The position numbers and the translations under genes were made by a program. Below are positions 43,000-52,235 of a stretch of DNA of 64,000 nucleotides, in pieces (the first letter of the stretch is position 1; the number at the start of each line of letters is the position of its first letter). The DNA comes from Alphaproteobacteria bacterium. Its GTDB lineage: Bacteria; Pseudomonadota; Alphaproteobacteria; Reyranellales; Reyranellaceae. The stretch spans positions 61,199-125,198 of the forward strand of contig JAFKFK010000031.1 of the NCBI GenBank assembly GCA_017307275.1, written 5' to 3'. The notes below the pieces were generated by a model. It made no database searches. It was not told the origin of the DNA and saw nothing but the letters and a program-made list of their open reading frames with translations.

Positions 43000-43701
43000 T
43001 CAGTGCCCGAGGTAACTCTTGCGCAAGCCAGGATGCTCTGCGAGTTCGGCTGCCGGGCCCTGCAGCGCAATACGGCCGTTCTCCAGCACATAGGCACGGT
43101 GGGCGATCGTGAGCGACTGCATGACATTCTGCTCGACCAGCAGGATCGCGAGGCCGTCGGCATTGAGGCGGCCGATCAGAGCGAACATCTCTTCGACCAG
43201 CAGGGGCGAGAGGCCCAGCGAGGGTTCGTCGAGGATCAGCAGCCGGGGTTCGGCCATCAAGCCGCGGCCGATCGCCAGCATCTGCTGTTCGCCACCCGAG
43301 AGCGTGCCGGCAGCTTGGCGGAGCCGTTCGCGCAAACGCGGAAAAGTCGCCAGCACGCGCTCCAGATTCTGCGCCCGGGCAGGTTTGCCACGGCGGTAAC
43401 TGCCGAGTTCGAGATTGTCGCGCACCGTCAGATTGGGAAAGACGCGGCGGCCTTCGGGCACCTGCACGAGACCGGCTTCGACGATCTGCATCGACGGAGT
43501 TCCGGCGATGTCCTTGCCATCGAAGCGAATGTTCCCGCCGAAGGGCCGGTAGAGGCCGGAGATGTTGTTGTTCAGCGTCGATTTGCCCGCACCATTGCTG
43601 CCCAGCAGGGCCACGATCTCGCCGGCCGCCACGCTAAGGTCGATGCCGCGCAGGACCTCGATCGGGCCATAGCCCGCGCGCAAGGCCGAGACCTCAAGCA
43701 C
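43000..43701 (-). CDS. livF: ABC transporter ATP-binding protein LivF (second importer)
   Basis: 233 residues. Walker A GSNGAGKST near residue 34, signature LSGGEQQMLAIGRG, Walker B LILDEPSLGLSP, VEQN switch. Its start overlaps the LivG gene by eight bases. Only moderately similar to the LivF at 5745-6446, so not a recent duplicate. Last gene of a five-gene minus-strand importer operon. Confidence 0.94.
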   Translation of the reverse strand: MLEVSALRAGYGPIEVLRGIDLSVAAGEIVALLGSNGAGKSTLNNNISGLYRPFGGNIRFDGKDIAGTPSMQIVEAGLVQVPEGRRVFPNLTVRDNLELGSYRRGKPARAQNLERVLATFPRLRERLRQAAGTLSGGEQQMLAIGRGLMAEPRLLILDEPSLGLSPLLVEEMFALIGRLNADGLAILLVEQNVMQSLTIAHRAYVLENGRIALQGPAAELAEHPGLRKSYLGH

Positions 43702-44422
43702 GCAATATCCTGGCGGCGCCGGGGCCGAGATAGGCTTCGACGACCTGTGGGTCCTCGGCGATGGCCGCGGGCGTGCCCTCGGCGATCATGCGGCCCTGGT
43801 TCAGCACATAGACCCGTTCGGCGAGCGAGGTGACAGCCTGCATCACATGCTCGATCAGCAGGATCGTGACGCCGGAAGCGCGGATATCCTTGATGACGCC
43901 CACGATCTCGACGATCTCCGTCGGGTTGAGGCCCGCCATCACCTCGTCGAGAAGCAACAGGCGCGGCCCCGTCGCGAGCGCTCGGGCGAGTTCCAGCCGC
44001 TTGCGGCCGGCCACGGTGAGGTCGGCCCCACGCCGGTCGAGCTGGTCGGCCATGCCGACCGTGGCCGCGACCGCCTCGGCTTCGCGGGCTGCCAGATGGC
44101 GGTCGGCAATGCGGAAATAGGCGCCGACCATGATGTTCTCGCGCACGCTGATGCCGGCGAAGGGCTGTGTGATCTGGAAGGTGCGGACCATGCCGGCGGC
44201 ACAGATGCGGTGCGGTGCCAGACCCGTGATCTCCTTGCCGTCGAACGCGACCGTGCCGGCGTCGGGCCGATGGAAGCCGGCGATGGTGGCGAACAGGGTC
44301 GTCTTGCCCGCGCCGTTCGGTCCGATGAGTCCCACGATCTCGCCCTGCCTCACGTCGAGCGAGGCGTGATCCACGGCCTTGAGGCCGCCGAACGCCTTCG
44401 AGATGTCGCGGACCTCAAGCAC
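43694..44422 (-). CDS. livG: ABC transporter ATP-binding protein LivG (second importer)
   Basis: 242 residues. Walker A GPNGAGKTT near residue 35, Walker B LLLLDEVMAGLNP (DEV is common in LivG), a signature region reading LTVAGRKRLELARAL, and IEHVMQAV as the switch. The start overlaps the LivM stop by eight bases. Works with the LivF product on the cytoplasmic face. Confidence 0.94.
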   Translation of the reverse strand: MLEVRDISKAFGGLKAVDHASLDVRQGEIVGLIGPNGAGKTTLFATIAGFHRPDAGTVAFDGKEITGLAPHRICAAGMVRTFQITQPFAGISVRENIMVGAYFRIADRHLAAREAEAVAATVGMADQLDRRGADLTVAGRKRLELARALATGPRLLLLDEVMAGLNPTEIVEIVGVIKDIRASGVTILLIEHVMQAVTSLAERVYVLNQGRMIAEGTPAAIAEDPQVVEAYLGPGAARILRA

Positions 44423-45377
44423 GTGCCGGTCCTCGGCGGAACAGGCCCATCAGCCCGTTGGGCAGGCGGGCCACGATCAGCACCAGCATGATGCCGTAGA
44501 CGATGAGGCTGAGAGGCTGGACGTTCTTCAGCGCCGGCACGACGCTCGCCAGCCAGCGCGTCGCCTCGTTGATGCCCATCAGGGTGAAGGAGCCGATCAG
44601 GGGACCGAAGATGGTGCCGGCACCTCCCACCATGCTGACCAGCAGCATCTCGACCGACTTGTCGACGCCGAAGGCGATGGACGGATCGATGTAGAGATAC
44701 TTCTGTGCATAGAAGGTGCCTCCGGCGGCACACATCGCGCCAGAGAGGGGCAGCACCTTCACCTTTTCGGCGAAGACGTCGATGCCCAGTGCCCGTGCCG
44801 CATCCTCGTTCTCGCGAATGGCGACCAGACGGGCGCCGAAGCGGCTGCGCGTCAGATGCCAGGCGATGGCCACCGAGACGAGGCAGAGCAGGAGGGCGAG
44901 GTAGTAGATCCAGATCGGGTCCTTGAACTGGAAGTTGATGGGCCTCTGATCGGCCTTGATCAACATGCCGAGCCCACCTTTCGTAAAGGGCACCGAATTG
45001 GCGAGAATCCGAAAGACTTCAGCGAAGGCCAGGGTGATCAGCGCAAAGTAGGAGCCGCGCAGGCCAGCGCGGAAGGAAAGCACGGCGATCATCCAGCCAA
45101 CGACACCGCCCATTGCCGTGGCGACAGGCCAGGCGAGCCAGGGGTTCCAACCGTAGGTCACCTGCAGGATCGTCGAGGTGTAGGCGCCGGTACCGAAGAA
45201 GACGACATGGCCGAACGAGGTCTGGCCCGCGAAGCCACCGGCGATGTTCCATGACTGGCCGATGAAGGCGGTGAAGAACACCAGCATGCCGATGTTCACC
45301 AGATAGTTCGGCACCAGCAGCGGATAGACGATGGCTGCGGCGAGGCCGGCCGCGCAGAGCAGCGCCGCGCGGGTCAC
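44415..45377 (-). CDS. livM: Branched-chain-type ABC permease LivM (second importer)
   Basis: 320 residues, many membrane helices. GQTSFGHVVFFGTGAYT and FALITLAFAEVFRIL mark LivM. The GTG start at 45377 overlaps the LivH stop (GTGA). Here LivH and LivM are separate, unlike the fused permease at 3122-4999. Confidence 0.93.
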   Translation of the reverse strand: MTRAALLCAAGLAAAIVYPLLVPNYLVNIGMLVFFTAFIGQSWNIAGGFAGQTSFGHVVFFGTGAYTSTILQVTYGWNPWLAWPVATAMGGVVGWMIAVLSFRAGLRGSYFALITLAFAEVFRILANSVPFTKGGLGMLIKADQRPINFQFKDPIWIYYLALLLCLVSVAIAWHLTRSRFGARLVAIRENEDAARALGIDVFAEKVKVLPLSGAMCAAGGTFYAQKYLYIDPSIAFGVDKSVEMLLVSMVGGAGTIFGPLIGSFTLMGINEATRWLASVVPALKNVQPLSLIVYGIMLVLIVARLPNGLMGLFRRGPARA

Positions 45378-46246
45378 GCCTTGCTCCCGAACAGGCCGGT
45401 GGGCTTCAGCAGCAGGATCAGGATGAAGATCAGCGAGATCCCGATTTGGCCCAGTTGCTCGCCGAGGAACAGGCCGCCCAGTGATTCGGTGATGCCGATC
45501 ACCAGCCCGCCGACCGCTGCACCCACGAAGCTGCCCATGCCGCCCAGCACGACGATGGTGAAGGCGACGAGTACGAAGGCATGTCCCGAAGAGGGCGTGA
45601 CGTAATAGGTCGGCATCAGCAGGCAGGCCGCCGCGCCGAGACAGGCAATGCCGATGCCGTAGGAGACGGCGAAGACCGTCTCGACATCGATGCCGACCAG
45701 CCGTGCGCCCTGCCGTTCCTTGGCGACGGCACGGATCGCCTTGCCGGTGTCGCTCAGGGCCATGTAGAGCGCGAGCGCGGCGCAGAGGATCAGCGCGGCG
45801 ACGAAGGAAATGATCTTGGGGAGCGGCAGGAAGGCCGCGCCCAGCTCGACGAAGGTCCCGGCATAGGGAACGTCTATCGTCTGCGTGTTGCCGCCGAAGA
45901 AGAGGAGGGCGGCATTGTCGAACACGATCGAGAGGCCGAGCGTGATCAACAGGATGTTTTCGTCGCGGCCGTGATTGTAGCGGCCGATCAGCAGACGATA
46001 GAGGACGAAGCCAAAGGCAAAGGAACCGGCGATCACCAGGGGCAGCGCGGCATAGGGGTCGATGCCCGCCAGCCGCCACAGCCAGAAGACGGCGTACATG
46101 GCCAGCATCAGCAGGCTGCCGTGCGCGAAATTGATGATGTGAAGCACGCCATAGATCAGCGTGAGACCCACGGCCACCAGCACATAGATGCCACCGGCCA
46201 GCAGGCCGTTCAGGACGCCGGCGAGGAGGAATGCGGGATCGAGCAC
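45374..46246 (-). CDS. livH: Branched-chain-type ABC permease LivH (second importer)
   Basis: 290 residues. GLTLIYGVLHIINFAHGS near residue 27 is the LivH signature, followed by RGRDEN-like cytosolic loop (GRYNHGRDEN) and late VVLGGMGSFVGAAVGG. Start ATG at 46246, 32 bases after the binding-protein gene. It pairs with LivM to form the channel. Confidence 0.93.
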   Translation of the reverse strand: MLDPAFLLAGVLNGLLAGGIYVLVAVGLTLIYGVLHIINFAHGSLLMLAMYAVFWLWRLAGIDPYAALPLVIAGSFAFGFVLYRLLIGRYNHGRDENILLITLGLSIVFDNAALLFFGGNTQTIDVPYAGTFVELGAAFLPLPKIISFVAALILCAALALYMALSDTGKAIRAVAKERQGARLVGIDVETVFAVSYGIGIACLGAAACLLMPTYYVTPSSGHAFVLVAFTIVVLGGMGSFVGAAVGGLVIGITESLGGLFLGEQLGQIGISLIFILILLLKPTGLFGSKA

Positions 46247-46278
46247 GCCGGTTGCGCGCCTGTCTTTGGCTGGCGTCC

Positions 46279-47508
46279 TCAGCCGAGCTTCGGCTTGGGG
46301 AATACCGCCTTGGCCGAGGCGAACTCCTCGGGCGCGATCACCTCGATATCGCCCTTGAGCGATTGCATGACGGCTGGCCGGCCACCCTGGTTCTGGCCGT
46401 TCACGAACTTGGTCGGGCCGTAGGGCAGGAGATCGGCCTTGTAGGTCGAGCCGGCGAGGGCGGCCGTGAGCTTCTCCTTGTCCGCTGACCCTGCGTGTTC
46501 GAGCGCATCGGCCAGCAGCATGACGTTGGAGTAGGTGAGGTAGACTTCGAAGGTGAAGAGCGCGCCCGCGGCTTCGACGCGCTTCTTCAATTCCTGCGCC
46601 TTGGCGCTCTTCGGATTGAACCAGTGATTGACGTCCATCATGTACTGCGAGACGTCGGGCATATCCTTGACGAACTTGTAGTTGAAGCCTCCGCCCAGGA
46701 TCGAATAGAAGCCCGCGACATTGACCTTCTGCTGGAAGAGCGTGCGCGCCAGCAGCATGTATTCGTTGCCGTAGTTCGACATCATAACAATGTCCGGCGC
46801 CATGGACCGGATACGCAGTGCGATGTTGTCGAAGTTGCGTGTTGGATTATCGTGCGCGATCAGCTCCTTCGCCGTGATTCCGACCGACGGCAGCTTGCCG
46901 GCCAGCAGCTTGGCGGTGCCGGTGCCGAACTCGCCGGATTCGTGGACGATCACTGCGGTCTTGGCGACATTGTTGGCGGCCTTGTTCAGGGCACCCAGCG
47001 AGGCGATGCCGTCGTCGACACAGACGCCGAAACCGGGCTTCAGGCGAAACACGTTCTTCAGGCCGCGGTTCACGATCAGGTCCGAGGCGCCGACGTCGAT
47101 CAGGAAGGGTGTGTTGTACTTGGCGGCGGCCTGGCTGGCCGCGATGCCGACGGGGCTCTGGAAGCAGCCGATATAGGCCGCGACGCCCTGCTCGTTCATC
47201 TTCTCGACTTCGCTCACGCCCACTTCGACCTTGGACTGGCTGTCGCCCAGCAAGGCCTCGAGCTTGGCGCCGCCCATCGACTTGATGCCGCCCGCCTTGT
47301 TCACATCCTCGACGGCCATGGTGCCACCCAGCCGGCTCTGCTGGCCGTTGTAGGCGACGAACCCCGTTACCGGATGGATCATGCCGACTTTCACGGGCGC
47401 GGCCTGCGCGCCGCCGATCGAAGGAAACCCAAGGGAGCCGGTGGCCAGTACGGCCGTTCCGGCGACGAACCCACGACGCGAAATCCGAACGCTCACGTGC
47501 TTTTTCAT
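46279..47508 (-). CDS. ABC transporter substrate-binding protein, Tat-type signal (second importer)
   Basis: 409 residues. The N-terminus has a twin-arginine signal (ISRRGFVAGTAVL) ending near GGAQA at about residue 33, so export of a folded protein through Tat is likely. The mature Peripla_BP_6 core has VKVGMIHPVTGFVAYNG and AVEDVNKAGG. The ATG at 47508 is preceded by AAGAGG. The ligand may be a heterocycle or amide given the neighbours. Confidence 0.92.
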   Translation of the reverse strand: MKKHVSVRISRRGFVAGTAVLATGSLGFPSIGGAQAAPVKVGMIHPVTGFVAYNGQQSRLGGTMAVEDVNKAGGIKSMGGAKLEALLGDSQSKVEVGVSEVEKMNEQGVAAYIGCFQSPVGIAASQAAAKYNTPFLIDVGASDLIVNRGLKNVFRLKPGFGVCVDDGIASLGALNKAANNVAKTAVIVHESGEFGTGTAKLLAGKLPSVGITAKELIAHDNPTRNFDNIALRIRSMAPDIVMMSNYGNEYMLLARTLFQQKVNVAGFYSILGGGFNYKFVKDMPDVSQYMMDVNHWFNPKSAKAQELKKRVEAAGALFTFEVYLTYSNVMLLADALEHAGSADKEKLTAALAGSTYKADLLPYGPTKFVNGQNQGGRPAVMQSLKGDIEVIAPEEFASAKAVFPKPKLG

Positions 47509-47593
47509 CGTGAAGCCTCTTCTTGGTTCCCTGAGGCGAACGCTACGACAGCGACTGCCAGGGAGCAATCGCGATGCCAACTCAGGACCAAAC

Positions 47594-48928
47594 TCAGGAT
47601 TGCAGAACCGAGCGCAGGTCGCTCGCGCGGTCGAGGGTCAGTATCTTCTGCCGTACGGCGTCGGCTGTTTCGTGTGACCACACGCGTGCCGTGAGGGAGA
47701 AGTACTTGGTCGTGAGCTCTTCCCGCGAATATGGGTCCTGGTCGTCGCCGCGATTGGCTTCCACCGCCGCCGTGAGCGTACGGCCATCGCGCAGCCTGAG
47801 ATCGACCCGGGCGGGGCGGACCTGCGGCAAGCGGGAGGTCATCGCCTTGTCCTCGATAACGAAGACACGCTTGGCGAGGGCCTGTACGCGCTCGTCGCGC
47901 AAGGCATCCCAGGTGAAATTCTCGACGGCGGAGGAGCCACGAACCAGCCGCGTCGCCACGGCGAAGGGCACGGAGAACTTGGCGCCTAGCGTGTTGCGCG
48001 GCGCCTGGTCGTCCAGTTCGGCGGCATAGAGATAGCTCGCGACATCCACGCGCTCGACGGCGTCGGGGGCAACCTGCTCGCGCGCGAGCAGGAGATCGAG
48101 GGCGTCCAGCGCGCCGTGATTGTAACGGCAGCAGGAATGGAGCTTGAAATAGTTGTGGTCGATCTGCCAGTCGCGGCCGAGCCCGTCGATCATCTTCGTC
48201 GTGTCGAAGGTCTCCGATACGACCCGGCCGAACACGCTGGACAGCCCGTCGCGTTCGCCGACGAACCCTGCCTCGATCAGGTCGATTGCCATCAGCGCCA
48301 TGCGGTTCGAGATGCCAGCGTAGGCATTCCGCACGGTGCCGCCCTCCAGCATGGTGCGCTTGGAGGTGGCTAACGTCAGCGAAGACGCGACGTTGATCGT
48401 CTCGCGAATCTGGGCCGCGTCGTAGCCCAGCAGCTTAGCGACGGCGGTGGCGGCACCCACCGTGCCCCAGGTGCCGTGCGGATGCATGTCGGGCCGGAGC
48501 GCGGCCGCGATGCCGATGCGCGCGCCGATCTCGTAGCCAAGGATCAAGGCTTCCATCACGGCCTTGCCTGAGAGCCCCTTGATCTCGGCCAGTGCCCAGA
48601 CGGCGGGCAGGGCATGGATCGAAGGATGGCCTTTGGCGAAGCGATTGCCTTCGTCCATTTCGAGGAAGGTGCCGGCTGTGCCGTTCAGGAAGGCGGCCGC
48701 GGCGGACACGGCCTTCTTGTCCGTGCCGATCACCGACGCCTCACCCGCCGGGCTGACGGCAAGTTTGGCTGTCAGCGCCTGCATCTCCGGTTCCGCCGCG
48801 CCACCCGCAATGGCGCCGATCGTGTCGAGCATGACGTAGGAGGTCTGTTCGACCGTCGCCGGTTTCAGCGATTCCAAACGGAAGTCGGCGACGAAGGTCG
48901 CCAGAGTGTCGAGCCATAAGGCGGTCAC
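47594..48928 (-). CDS. MmgE/PrpD family protein
   Basis: 444 residues, the family's usual length. LDTIGAIAGGAAEPE, LNGTAGTFLEMDEGNRFAKGHPSIHALPA (with the conserved Glu/Asp/His pocket) and HSCCRYNHGALDALD are diagnostic. Known members are 2-methylcitrate dehydratase and cis-aconitate decarboxylase, so it probably dehydrates or decarboxylates a di- or tricarboxylate. No prpB or prpC is nearby, which argues against propionate use. 85 bases before the binding protein; could share its operon. Confidence 0.92.
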   Translation of the reverse strand: MTALWLDTLATFVADFRLESLKPATVEQTSYVMLDTIGAIAGGAAEPEMQALTAKLAVSPAGEASVIGTDKKAVSAAAAFLNGTAGTFLEMDEGNRFAKGHPSIHALPAVWALAEIKGLSGKAVMEALILGYEIGARIGIAAALRPDMHPHGTWGTVGAATAVAKLLGYDAAQIRETINVASSLTLATSKRTMLEGGTVRNAYAGISNRMALMAIDLIEAGFVGERDGLSSVFGRVVSETFDTTKMIDGLGRDWQIDHNYFKLHSCCRYNHGALDALDLLLAREQVAPDAVERVDVASYLYAAELDDQAPRNTLGAKFSVPFAVATRLVRGSSAVENFTWDALRDERVQALAKRVFVIEDKAMTSRLPQVRPARVDLRLRDGRTLTAAVEANRGDDQDPYSREELTTKYFSLTARVWSHETADAVRQKILTLDRASDLRSVLQS

Positions 48929-48932
48929 GGCT

Positions 48933-49871
48933 TCAGCCCATCATCGTGTCGATATAGTGCCGGGCGACTTCGCCGGGCGTCGTCTGCCAGGTATTGCCGA
49001 AGCGCTCGATCCGGCGCAGCGCCTCGTCGAGATATTTGATGCGGTGCGCCATGCCCATCAGCCACGGGTGGATCGACAGGTTGAACACCTGGCCGCCCTC
49101 GTGGTGCAGCAGCTCGAAGGCCTCACCGACGATCTCGGGATAGCGCGTGGTCGGGATGCGGCGTAGCCAGAGCTGCTGAACGTCGTCCCATTCCGGCTGG
49201 TTGGGCAGCGAGACGAACTTCCGCCCGCCCACCTTCATCGGATAGGGCTGATCGTCGTTCGGCCAGTCGAGCACATAGTCGAGGCTGGCCTCGGCCAGCA
49301 AACCGGGCGTGCGGGTGCTTTCGCCGTAGTCCTGGCCGAGCCAGCCGGTGGGACGTGCGCCGACAGCTTTCTCGACGGCCGTGATCGAATTTTCGATCTC
49401 CGTCTTTTCTTCGGCCTCGCTCATCTTCGAGGTGATCATGCGGTTGGCCGAGTGGCCGTGGGCGATGAACTCGTACTTCCGCTTCTTGAATTGTTCTATC
49501 AGGAAGGGATAGCGCTCGGCCGCCAGTGCATTCACCGCCACGCCAGCCCGGATCTGATAGCGGTCGAGCACGTCGAGCACCCGGAAGATGCCGACCCGGT
49601 TGCCGTACTCGCGCTGCGTCCAGGTGCGATAGTCGGGCACGAAGCTGCCGTATTCGCCGACGTAGCGCGGATCCTTGTGGCTCTTCTCGTCCGGCAGCAG
49701 CTCCCAGTATTCGAGATGCAGCAGCACGAAGGAGGCAACACGGGCGTTGCGTGGCCAGTTGAGCTTCGGCCGGAGCGGAAACGGCGAATAGTCGTACCAG
49801 GGATTGTCCATCCCGGCCTTGAGCGGCGGCGGGTTCTTGGGGGCGTTATTGGGAGGGGTGGAGCTGCTCAT
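48933..49871 (-). CDS. Polysaccharide-deacetylase-fold hydrolase, PuuE-like (first)
   Basis: 312 residues, CE4/NodB beta-alpha barrel, no signal peptide. REYGNRVGIFRVLDVLDRYQ near residue 85 and EFIAHGHSANRMI place the metal His pair; LSIHPWLMGMAHR holds the late His. These features are closer to PuuE allantoinase and cyclic imide hydrolases than to chitin or peptidoglycan deacetylases. A Pro-rich N-terminal tail of about 20 residues is extra. Next to a homologue and to xanthine-dehydrogenase-type genes. Confidence 0.85.
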   Translation of the reverse strand: MSSSTPPNNAPKNPPPLKAGMDNPWYDYSPFPLRPKLNWPRNARVASFVLLHLEYWELLPDEKSHKDPRYVGEYGSFVPDYRTWTQREYGNRVGIFRVLDVLDRYQIRAGVAVNALAAERYPFLIEQFKKRKYEFIAHGHSANRMITSKMSEAEEKTEIENSITAVEKAVGARPTGWLGQDYGESTRTPGLLAEASLDYVLDWPNDDQPYPMKVGGRKFVSLPNQPEWDDVQQLWLRRIPTTRYPEIVGEAFELLHHEGGQVFNLSIHPWLMGMAHRIKYLDEALRRIERFGNTWQTTPGEVARHYIDTMMG

Positions 49872-49872
49872 C

Positions 49873-50772
49873 TCACGCCTCCTTCCCGAGATGTTGCTGG
49901 AAGGGTTTCAGCCCGTTGGCGACATACCAGTCGAGAATCTCCTCGGCGGTGCAGACCCAGGCATCCTTGTGCTTGCGGATGTAGGAAAGTGCACGGTCGA
50001 GGTGTTTTAGCCGATGCGGCGCCCCCATCATGTAGGGATGCAGAGCAATACACATGACGCGGCCATTCTCCTGGCCCTCGCGATAGACCGTATCGAAATG
50101 GTCGATGATCATCTGCGCGAACTCCTCCGCCTCGACCGGCTGGCGGTAGATCAGCGCATCGTTGAGATCCATCGTGTAGGGCACGTGGATCAAGGTGCCA
50201 TGCTTGGTGACCAGCGGGGTCGGCTGGTCGTCGTGATAGAAGTCACAGAAATAGTCGAGACCGGCTTCCTTCACGAGATCGGGCGTGGCCATGGTGTTGG
50301 AGATCGCCGGCGAAAACCAGCCGCGCAGCTTGCGGCCGGTCAGGCGCAAATGCGTCGCCTTGCTGTGCTCGATGACCTCGCGCTCTTCGTCTTCGCTGTA
50401 GCCCCAGTGGTAGCGCGTGTTGAAGTAACCGTGGCTCATATACTCCCAGCGGCGCGCTTCCATCGCCTCCAGGATCTCAGGATACATCTCGATCACCGAC
50501 ATGGAGAGGGAGACGGTGCAGCGCACATTGTGCTTGTCCAGCACCTCGAACATGCGCCACAGGCCGACCCGGTTGCCGTAGTCGCGGCCGCCATAGCCCA
50601 GCACGTCGGGATGGGGCATGCGCGGCCAGGGGTTACGGACACGCACCTCGGCCGGCACATACTCGTAGTGTTCGATGTTGGGGCAGACCCAGACGGCTAC
50701 CCGCGCATTGTTGGGCCAGGAGAGCTTCGGCCGCGCGACGACGGGGGAATAGCCGAATCTGTAAGGGTCCAT
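49873..50772 (-). CDS. Polysaccharide-deacetylase-fold hydrolase, PuuE-like (second)
   Basis: 299 residues, cytosolic. RDYGNRVGLWRMFEVLDKHN, then EYMSHGYFNTRYHW as the metal motif, LTGRKLRGWFSPAISNT, VPYTMDLNDAL and IALHPYMMGAPHR. The order and wording track PuuE-type allantoinases closely (YGSRVG, TGxRPxGW, YTLDxND, HxxxxGxPxR). Likely cleaves a cyclic amide. One base separates it from the other PuuE-like gene; the two share about a third of residues by eye. Start MDPYRF at 50772, divergent from xdhA. Confidence 0.87.
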   Translation of the reverse strand: MDPYRFGYSPVVARPKLSWPNNARVAVWVCPNIEHYEYVPAEVRVRNPWPRMPHPDVLGYGGRDYGNRVGLWRMFEVLDKHNVRCTVSLSMSVIEMYPEILEAMEARRWEYMSHGYFNTRYHWGYSEDEEREVIEHSKATHLRLTGRKLRGWFSPAISNTMATPDLVKEAGLDYFCDFYHDDQPTPLVTKHGTLIHVPYTMDLNDALIYRQPVEAEEFAQMIIDHFDTVYREGQENGRVMCIALHPYMMGAPHRLKHLDRALSYIRKHKDAWVCTAEEILDWYVANGLKPFQQHLGKEA

Positions 50773-50852
50773 CCTGATGCTTTCTCTCCTTGTTGGCGCG
50801 GCAAGTGCATCATGCGATTGACGTAGGCGCAACAGCTTGCATCCTTATTCGC

Positions 50853-52235
50853 ATGGCGGACCGTCTCAGCTTCACCCTCAACGACCAGCCGATCGAGATT
50901 ATGGGCGTCTCACCGATGACGACTCTGCTCGACTGGCTGCGCGACCATCGCGGGCTGCGCGGCACCAAGGAAGGCTGTGCCGAGGGTGACTGCGGCGCCT
51001 GCACCGTCGTTCTGGAGCGCGGTGACGGGCGGCGCGAGGCGGTGAACTCCTGTATCGCACTGTTGGGCCAGGTCGATGGGCTGTCCGTGCGCACGGTCGA
51101 GGGCCTGCGGAGCGCCGATGGCAGGGCCCATCCGGTGCAGGTGGCGATGGCGGAAGCAGATGCAACGCAGTGCGGCTTCTGCACGCCGGGTTTCGTCATG
51201 TCGGCTTATGCGTTTGCCGCGGGCGGCGAGAAAGCCGATCCCGATACGGTCCACGATGCATTGGCAGGCAATCTCTGTCGGTGCACAGGCTATCGCCCGA
51301 TCGTCGAAGCCATGGGCCGGATTGCGGGACTCGCGATTGATCCACCGACGGCCCCCGCTATGCGCGCGGTATCGGCCGCAATCGATAACGTCTTCTTCGC
51401 GCCGCGGTCGCTCGACGAGCTGCTGGCGCTGCGCAGCGCCCATCCCGATGCAAGGCTACTGGCTGGCGGCACCGACCTGGGGCTTGACGCCAGCCGGGCC
51501 CGCAAGCCGCCGTCCGCCATTATCCACCTCGCGCATGTGCCCGACCTCCGTGGGATCTCGGCGACGCCGGACCAGATCACGATTGGCGCTGCCGTCACCT
51601 ACACCGAGGCCGCGCCGACGTTGATCGAGGCCTTTCCGGCCCTGCGTCCCTATCTCTCGCGGCTGGGCTCGCGGCAGATTCGCAATCTCGGCACGATCGG
51701 CGGCAATGTCGGCAATGCATCGCCCATCGGTGACATGCCGCCGGTGCTGCTGGCGCTGGAGGCCAGTATCCAGCTTGTCTCGCGCCGCGGCGTTCGCGAG
51801 ATGCCGCTGGAGGATTTCTTTGTCGGCTACCGCAAGACAGGGCTGGCACCCGACGAGGTGATCCAGAGCCTGTCCATGCCGCGTCTGTGGCCTGGCGAAG
51901 TTTTCTTCTGCGACAAGGTGAGCAAGCGGCGCGATCAGGATATCTCGACCGTCGCCGCGGCTTACCGTCTGCGGATCAAGGACGGCAGGATCGAGGATGC
52001 CCGCGTCGGCTTCGGCGGCATGGCAGCGACGCCAAAGCGGGCAACGCATGTCGAAGCGGCCTTGAAAGCAGAAGGTTTCACGGCGGCCATCGCCGCGGTC
52101 GCCAAGGACTTCCAGCCGCTCAGCGACTGGCGCGGCACGGCCGACTATCGCCTACAGGTCGCGGCCAATCTGCTGCGCCGGCTGGAGCTGCGCATCGCAG
52201 AGCCGGCACGCGTGTTGGAGCTCGAAGCCCTGTGA
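50853..52235 (+). CDS. xdhA: Xanthine dehydrogenase-type small subunit (2Fe-2S and FAD)
   Basis: 460 residues. Ferredoxin-type cluster 1 has GCAEGDCGACTVVL near residue 45; cluster 2 has TQCGFCTPGFVM and NLCRCTGYRPIVEA. The FAD domain from about residue 180 has LLAGGTDLGLD and RNLGTIGGNVGNASPIGD. The CO dehydrogenase C-domain ends the chain. It carries electrons from the molybdenum centre to FAD and NAD. ATG at 50853; upstream starts lie in a region with no ribosome site, and this one also lacks a strong site. Coupled to xdhB by GTGA. Confidence 0.93.
   Translation: MADRLSFTLNDQPIEIMGVSPMTTLLDWLRDHRGLRGTKEGCAEGDCGACTVVLERGDGRREAVNSCIALLGQVDGLSVRTVEGLRSADGRAHPVQVAMAEADATQCGFCTPGFVMSAYAFAAGGEKADPDTVHDALAGNLCRCTGYRPIVEAMGRIAGLAIDPPTAPAMRAVSAAIDNVFFAPRSLDELLALRSAHPDARLLAGGTDLGLDASRARKPPSAIIHLAHVPDLRGISATPDQITIGAAVTYTEAAPTLIEAFPALRPYLSRLGSRQIRNLGTIGGNVGNASPIGDMPPVLLALEASIQLVSRRGVREMPLEDFFVGYRKTGLAPDEVIQSLSMPRLWPGEVFFCDKVSKRRDQDISTVAAAYRLRIKDGRIEDARVGFGGMAATPKRATHVEAALKAEGFTAAIAAVAKDFQPLSDWRGTADYRLQVAANLLRRLELRIAEPARVLELEAL

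Noticed and set aside
47510..47535. Five-base GC inverted repeat (GCCTC/GAGGC) touching the ribosome site of the second binding protein
   Set aside because: Stem is only five bases with a 13-base loop; expected by chance in GC-rich DNA.
47580..47602. Direct repeat ACTCAGGA downstream of the MmgE/PrpD gene
   Set aside because: Only two eight-base copies, no further units or flanking element.
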